From Euperipatoides rowelli (taxonomy: Eukaryota; Onychophora; Udeonychophora; Euonychophora; Peripatopsidae): 12,894 bases of DNA. The notes under the pieces are model-generated. The model was not told the origin of the DNA, did not search any database, and saw only the letters and a program-made list of their open reading frames with translations. Positions 9,289 to 12,894 of this stretch are shown here, piece by piece (positions within the stretch are counted from its first letter, which is position 1; each line of letters starts with the position of its first letter). The stretch lies in assembly GCA_003024985.2 (NCBI GenBank), contig PXIH01S0004031.1, one strand, 5' to 3'. The translations under genes were made by a program, and so were the position numbers.

Positions 9289-9875
9289 CTCTGAAACAGT
9301 TAAAAATTTCAAGTTTGAATAATTAGCTACCATCAGTGGCCATGTTTGACTGGCATACAAGAAGGATGCCAGGGCCGTAGCTTGTTAAATATGGTATTTG
9401 AGATTTTGATGTCTCTATGTGACCAAAAGCGTTTAAGAATGACAAATGCCATATTGGCCTTCTGAATTCCTAATGTGATTTTCTGGTTGACATTACCAAT
9501 TGCTGACGTAATCAGGCTACTAAGATAAATGACATCACCTCACTCACCGTTGACCCTAATCAGGACAAGAAGCCGTTTGGTCAGTTTGAACCTCATTTGT
9601 AGCCATGAGTTTGGATTTAGCACAGTTAAGCAGTAAAACAAACCTATTCTATCCAGCATGATCTGAAGATCAACACTCAATTCAGCAAGTAAAGCAATGA
9701 GCTGCAAAGGTGAGATCCGTAATGTTATGTACTGTATATCGATCACACAGTACTAAGGATTGGCATTTTATATTGATAACTAATAAACATGAGCTCGCTC
9801 TTGACAGCTTGGCTAGCACTGAATTTTGTTTGCAAAAACTCCGCTTAACAACAGCTGCATCTTGAAACAATCATT
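9289..9875 (-). pseudogene. Decayed LINE reverse transcriptase (palm to C-terminus)
   Basis: The minus strand carries RT palm remnants in several frames. Segments in order are SSCLLVINI, like the S-P-x-L-F-x-L-x-I-[ND] block; ITDLTFA, where the catalytic F/Y-A-D-D box should follow; then LIALLAELSVDLQIMLDRIG, the helix normally just after that box; LNPNS; and finally LKRFWSHRDIKIS with a C-terminal Y-A-S-Q-T-W-like block near 9338-9360. The A-D-D box itself is destroyed: about 9695-9716 has a small deletion that removes both aspartates and shifts frame. More frameshifts follow, so no active enzyme is possible. The style resembles RTE- or jockey-like endonuclease-RT proteins. The 5' part (endonuclease) is absent. 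The 3' part continues at 8747-9022 beyond the palindrome. Confidence 0.75.
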
Positions 9876-9968
9876 TAAAAGCGTCCATTTAATTACTAGC
9901 TTATTACCAACTTAAAAAATATGTTCTTGAATGCAAACATGAGGCAGTGAAGTTGGTAACCGCATAAC

Positions 9969-10850
9969 ATGGCTACAGCATTTATCCAGCCACCGTCACT
10001 ATTTGAGCTTGGAAATAACCCAGCTCAAGTCTGGAAAGACTAGCGCTCAGCATATAAGCTCTATGAAGAAGCCATAGAATATAAAATCAAGAAACCTGGC
10101 CCACGTAGAGCACTTCTTCATGTCCTTGGACCAATTGTTAGAAAAACATACAAGGGATTTTTTTTTTTTGCCATCATCAACTGACACATAGGAGACAACA
10201 ACTGATATCATGGATAAATTTGAACAGCTATATAAACCTTATAGGAACGTAATGCAGGCTAGCACCATATTTAATATGATAGTACAAAAGCAGAATCAAA
10301 CAATTGATGAACTGGTAGCGGAACTAAAATTCCAGGCCAAGGACTGTGACTAAGAAACAAAACAGATTGACTAGTGTGAAATAGACTCATAATTGGAATA
10401 AAAATGCAGTACTTAGAGAAAGATCATTAAGGGAATCTTCATTCCTCTTGAATAAAATCATAAACATCTGCAAATTGGCACAAATCTCCAAGCTACAGGT
10501 TCAAACATTGCAGAATACAGCCACGACCAATAATACATTGGATTGCCTAGACCACCAAACAAAATCTACAGGATATACTCTCAAAGAAATGCTGGTGTAG
10601 CGTTCAATCAAAGCCACTACCAAACCAGCCAGGCAAAAACAACAGAACATAAGGAACCACAATGTCAATGCTCATGCTATGGAACAATGTAAAAACCCCA
10701 GAGATGCCAGCATATGGTTTAATTATAATAAGTGCGGCAAATTTGCCCATTTTTCATGAGTTTGCAGACAAGGAGAAACTAACTCCATACAACACTTGAC
10801 AACCATGATGACAGTGACAATGATACTTGTATTTGCATAATTGACCATCC
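9969..10850 (+). pseudogene. Broken gag of a Gypsy-type LTR retrotransposon
   Basis: The gag frame starts at ATG 9969 (MATAFIQPPSLFELGNN), has a stop at 10041-10043, and continues with W/Y-rich capsid-like sequence and ALLHVLG. A T-run near 10157-10170 lies close to a shift to the next frame, in which MDKFEQLYKPYRN to ELKFQAKDCD follows (10210-10350, then a stop). Several more stops and shifts follow. A nucleic-acid-binding zinc-knuckle region is recognisable at 10660-10770: C-G-x-x-x-H-x-x-x-x-C is visible at 10733-10765, but the first cysteine position is tyrosine and a TGA at 10757 interrupts it. The layout is typical of Metaviridae/Gypsy gag. No protease, RT, integrase or LTR is seen, so this is a dead 5' fragment. 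The right boundary is approximate. Confidence 0.75.
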
Positions 10851-11048
10851 TGTAGCAATTGTATTAAACATGTCATAAATGTTCAATAAAAAACAATACT
10901 AATAATAATATTGTCATATACTGTATACCATCAGTGATAATACAGTAGACGCACCTTTCATTGTCATGTTTATTAAATATCATCTGTGATGTATAAAATA
11001 CATCAGTGGTAGAAATGTGTAATAGTCTTGTCATTAGCATGTAGTAAC

Positions 11049-11069
11049 AATAATAATAATAATAATAAT
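11049..11069. repeat. (AAT)7 microsatellite
   Basis: Seven consecutive AAT units in the AT-rich part of the intron, downstream of the gag relic. Confidence 0.9.
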
Positions 11070-11441
11070 GAATTTACGGGTCCTTCACTCCATAAAAATG
11101 CTCTTCCAGGCCCCAACAGCTATTTATTTGATTTGATAATAATTAACTGAGATAAGCCAATTACAGTTGTGCTTAAGTATACAAAAAAATATACAGTATA
11201 TTGCATAATATCTTGAATCTGTCTAATTATAAACTGTTATAAAATTGTTTTTAATGTTTTAGTTGATTGAATTGCATTGATATAAAGTATAATAGTAGTA
11301 TTTTAGCTAACATCAATCCTTCATGTTGACATCTTTGATAACATTTAATATTTTTAATTTCAAGTTAATTTCATTAAATAAACAAATTGGAAGCATCATT
11401 TTTTTTCTTGTTCCTAACAGTAATTTATTTGTTTATTATAG

Positions 11442-11636
11442 GTTACTATGTGTATATTGATCCCCTTTGGAATTCTAAGGTGATGGATGAAGGTCGTCTT
11501 ATGTCTCCCATAATGAACTCTAATAACGATACCTGTATCTCTTTTTGGTATCATATGTTTGGTCCTAATATTGGCATTTTATTTGTCTATGCTAGCTTGG
11601 ATGTTACAATGAGTTATGCTTTGTGGAGTAAATCAG
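11442..11636 (+). CDS. Exon: central part of MAM domain B
   Basis: A 195-bp exon with 64 complete codons between two split codons, following TTATTATAG. The split glycine plus YYVYIDPLW corresponds to GYYALAKS at the start of the MAM-A exon. Then come GRLMSPIM (MAM-A: MKLVSPTL) and the hallmark C-I-S-F-W-Y-H-M-F-G at residues 31-40, aligned with C-F-S-F-W-Y-N-M-F-G of MAM-A. GILFVYASL and the ALWSKSG strand follow. It leaves in phase 1 at CAG|GTTTGT. Reading on without splicing meets a stop at 11717-11719, so splicing is needed. The reading frame upstream of 11442, including an ATG at 11387, is intronic. The weaker donor (GTTTGT rather than GTAAGA) makes the exon end slightly less sure than the others. 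Confidence 0.9.
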
Positions 11637-11755
11637 GTTTGTGCAACAAACAATTCATTTTTAATAGGATTTTTTTAAATTTCAACTCAACAAATATCTT
11701 GCTAGTTTTCTTATATTAGGAATTTATTTTCCCAATATTACATTTATTTTTTTAG
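11637..11755 (+). other. Short intron within MAM domain B (phase 1)
   Basis: A proposed 119-bp intron, donor GTTTGT and acceptor TTTTTTTAG. It is far shorter than the other introns here. Support comes from the in-frame stop downstream of 11636 and from the matching phase and MAM-like K-W at 11756. MAM-A has no intron at this position. Confidence 0.5.
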
Positions 11756-11795
11756 GAAAGTGGTTGTACCATATTCATTATTTTGGAAATTTTGA
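11756..11795 (+). CDS. Tentative exon: next part of MAM domain B, 3' end uncertain
   Basis: After the TTTTTTTAG acceptor, the phase 1 frame reads GKWLYHIHYFGNFE, then WGLLLF if it continues. The K-W pair directly after SKSG matches IKW in MAM-A, and a hydrophobic strand after about ten residues fits the x-x-[LV]-x-F-E part of MAM domains. The only GT near the position of the MAM-A intron is at 11796 (GA|GTGGGG), a poor donor giving phase 2 rather than phase 0. Without it, the frame runs into an ATTT repeat at 11808 and ends at TAA 11907-11909. The start is better supported than the end. It may be real, decayed or coincidental. Confidence 0.4.
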
Positions 11796-11807
11796 GTGGG
11801 GATTACT

Positions 11808-11826
11808 TTTATTTATTTATTTATTT
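11808..11826. repeat. (TTTA)n short microsatellite
   Basis: About four to five TTTA units immediately after the tentative MAM-B exon. It may be the tail of a minus-strand retroposon or a simple repeat. Confidence 0.85.
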
Positions 11827-12874
11827 GAACTTAAATGTTTAGGCATCAAATGCTTGTATAGTCTAAAGCATATACAAAACAAGAATGTTATTCCATACAA
11901 CTAAAACATTGATGAATCTAATGTGCCATATTTCTTACTTTAGGTGATTGATGTGATAAATTCATCACTTTGAAAGATTGGGGTGTTTTGGGGAATTATT
12001 TGTACAAACTTTATAATTTATATTAACAAAGAAAAATGTAATTTAATAAATAATTACAATTAAAATATACTAATACTCCTTTTTGTAATTGATAAATAAA
12101 TAAATTATTTTTTAGTGTTCAACATGGAATTGTAACATGATTGCTTATTTTGAGTGCATTTGATGCAGAGGGAACTTTCTGTCATTAATTCACCACTGTC
12201 ATCATAATATAAAATATTTTTCAAATGATAGCCTATTCTACAAAAAAAGATAGGTCAATCCTTACAATAAATCAATGCAATGCTATCTTATACTTGCTTA
12301 TGCTCATTCTAATAAGCTATCATCTATTCACAAATATTTTTTTAATTTTTTTAATCTAAAACTGAAATACAAAAGTTATATATACTGTATATAAGCTAAA
12401 TTGGCATTGTAATAATTATTTGACCGATATCAGCATTAATTGAGGTCATGCGAGTTGATGAAAGACGCTACTTAATTTCTTTAGTCAAATAGTTTAAATG
12501 GCAATCTTTGCAATTTAAAAATGTCTCTTGAGATATTTGGAAGAATTAGAAAAAAGTGAGTCTAATTTTGGTTAATGATATGATAAAAATTATTTAAAAA
12601 TTATCCAGACATTTATGATTTGTCAAAATTAATTAGTAATTTTAACTTCACAAGTAGGCTTAGGATCAGAACTTTTCAAACCATTGAATTTACCCCACTC
12701 AAATATATAGAAACAATTGAATCATGAATTTTTATTCTAAGAAATCTGATACATTTTTTTTTTTTTAAAAAATTAATACGTTTTTTGTTTTGTTTTTTCT
12801 GCATGGGTTTAAACTCAACTAGAGTAGTACCGTAAAATGCCGAGCAAGGGCACATGCACTCTTATCGTTCGTTT

Positions 12875-12894
12875 GGGGGGAAATGGGGGGGGGG
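12875..12894. repeat. G6 and G10 runs at the window edge
   Basis: GGGGGG at 12875-12880, AAAT, then at least ten G to the last base. The run may continue beyond the window. Four G tracts could be counted within these twenty bases, so a G-quadruplex is conceivable. Confidence 0.9.

Larger units (their letters stand above)
7934..11441 (+). other. Intron within MAM domain B (phase 1), hosting a transposon cluster
   Basis: A 3,508-bp intron with donor GTAAGA and acceptor TTATTATAG. About 7934-8740 is AT-rich with nothing recognised. About 8747-10850 is occupied by a LINE relic, a long palindrome and a gag relic. From about 10850 to 11441 it is AT-rich with an AAT repeat. Splicing joins SDQ to GYYVYID through a G codon divided by the intron. 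Confidence 0.85.
11796..12894 (+). other. Downstream intron or flank; no convincing exon
   Basis: AT-rich DNA with short homopolymers. I searched for the missing end of MAM-B (a G-x-I-A-x-D-D-like exon) and found none; a frame near 12440-12500 (IEVMRVDERRYLI) lacks the glycines and aspartate pair. The last exon of MAM-B probably lies right of the window. The extreme right end is different in composition, with CCGAGCAAGGGCAC and two G runs. Confidence 0.5.

Noticed and set aside
12440-12502. Candidate final MAM-B exon reading IEVMRVDERRYLI
   Set aside because: It lacks the G-x-I-A-x-D-D signature and the terminal cysteine, and no donor or frame support was found.
1-12894. CRISPR arrays, operons, tRNA or rRNA genes
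   Set aside because: The sequence is eukaryotic intron/exon DNA. I saw no regularly spaced direct repeats, cloverleaf-like segments or rRNA motifs.

Overview
The window is AT-rich eukaryotic DNA, probably from an invertebrate animal. It carries homopolymer runs, simple repeats and decayed transposons, and its coding sequence is confined to short exons with GT-AG boundaries. The species cannot be named from the sequence. A tandem MAM-domain protein, a LINE reverse-transcriptase relic, a Gypsy-type gag relic and a possible hAT element together fit an animal such as a chelicerate, mollusc or cnidarian.

One host gene is visible, on the + strand and open at both window ends. Four well supported exons (2118-2374, 4418-4502, 7793-7933, 11442-11636) and one tentative exon (from 11756) encode parts of two consecutive MAM domains. 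MAM domains are extracellular adhesion modules found in meprins, receptor tyrosine phosphatases and MALRD1-like proteins. The first two exons give the second half of MAM-A. Its first half must lie upstream of the window. The next two exons, and probably the third, give most of MAM-B. Splice phases agree throughout: phase 1 into MAM-A, phase 0 inside it, phase 1 between domains, and phase 1 twice inside MAM-B. The intermodule junction is phase 1, as expected for a shuffled extracellular module.

The rest is intron. 1-2117 is an AT-rich partial intron without recognisable genes. The intron 2375-4417 holds a probable 905-bp degenerate hAT-type element (3141-4045). The intron 4503-7792 has a slightly GC-richer patch (about 5935-6310) with a possible minus-strand LINE trace, and a hydrophobic candidate exon at 7001-7056. 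The intron 7934-11441 holds a transposon cluster: a minus-strand LINE 3' part (about 8747-9875) interrupted by a 266-bp near-perfect palindrome (9023-9288), then a broken Gypsy-type gag (9969 to about 10850). From about 11796 to the end I see no further convincing exon.

I found no new biological system. The observations most worth following are the long palindrome inside the LINE, the extra intron in MAM-B compared with MAM-A, and the possible alternative exon at 7001.
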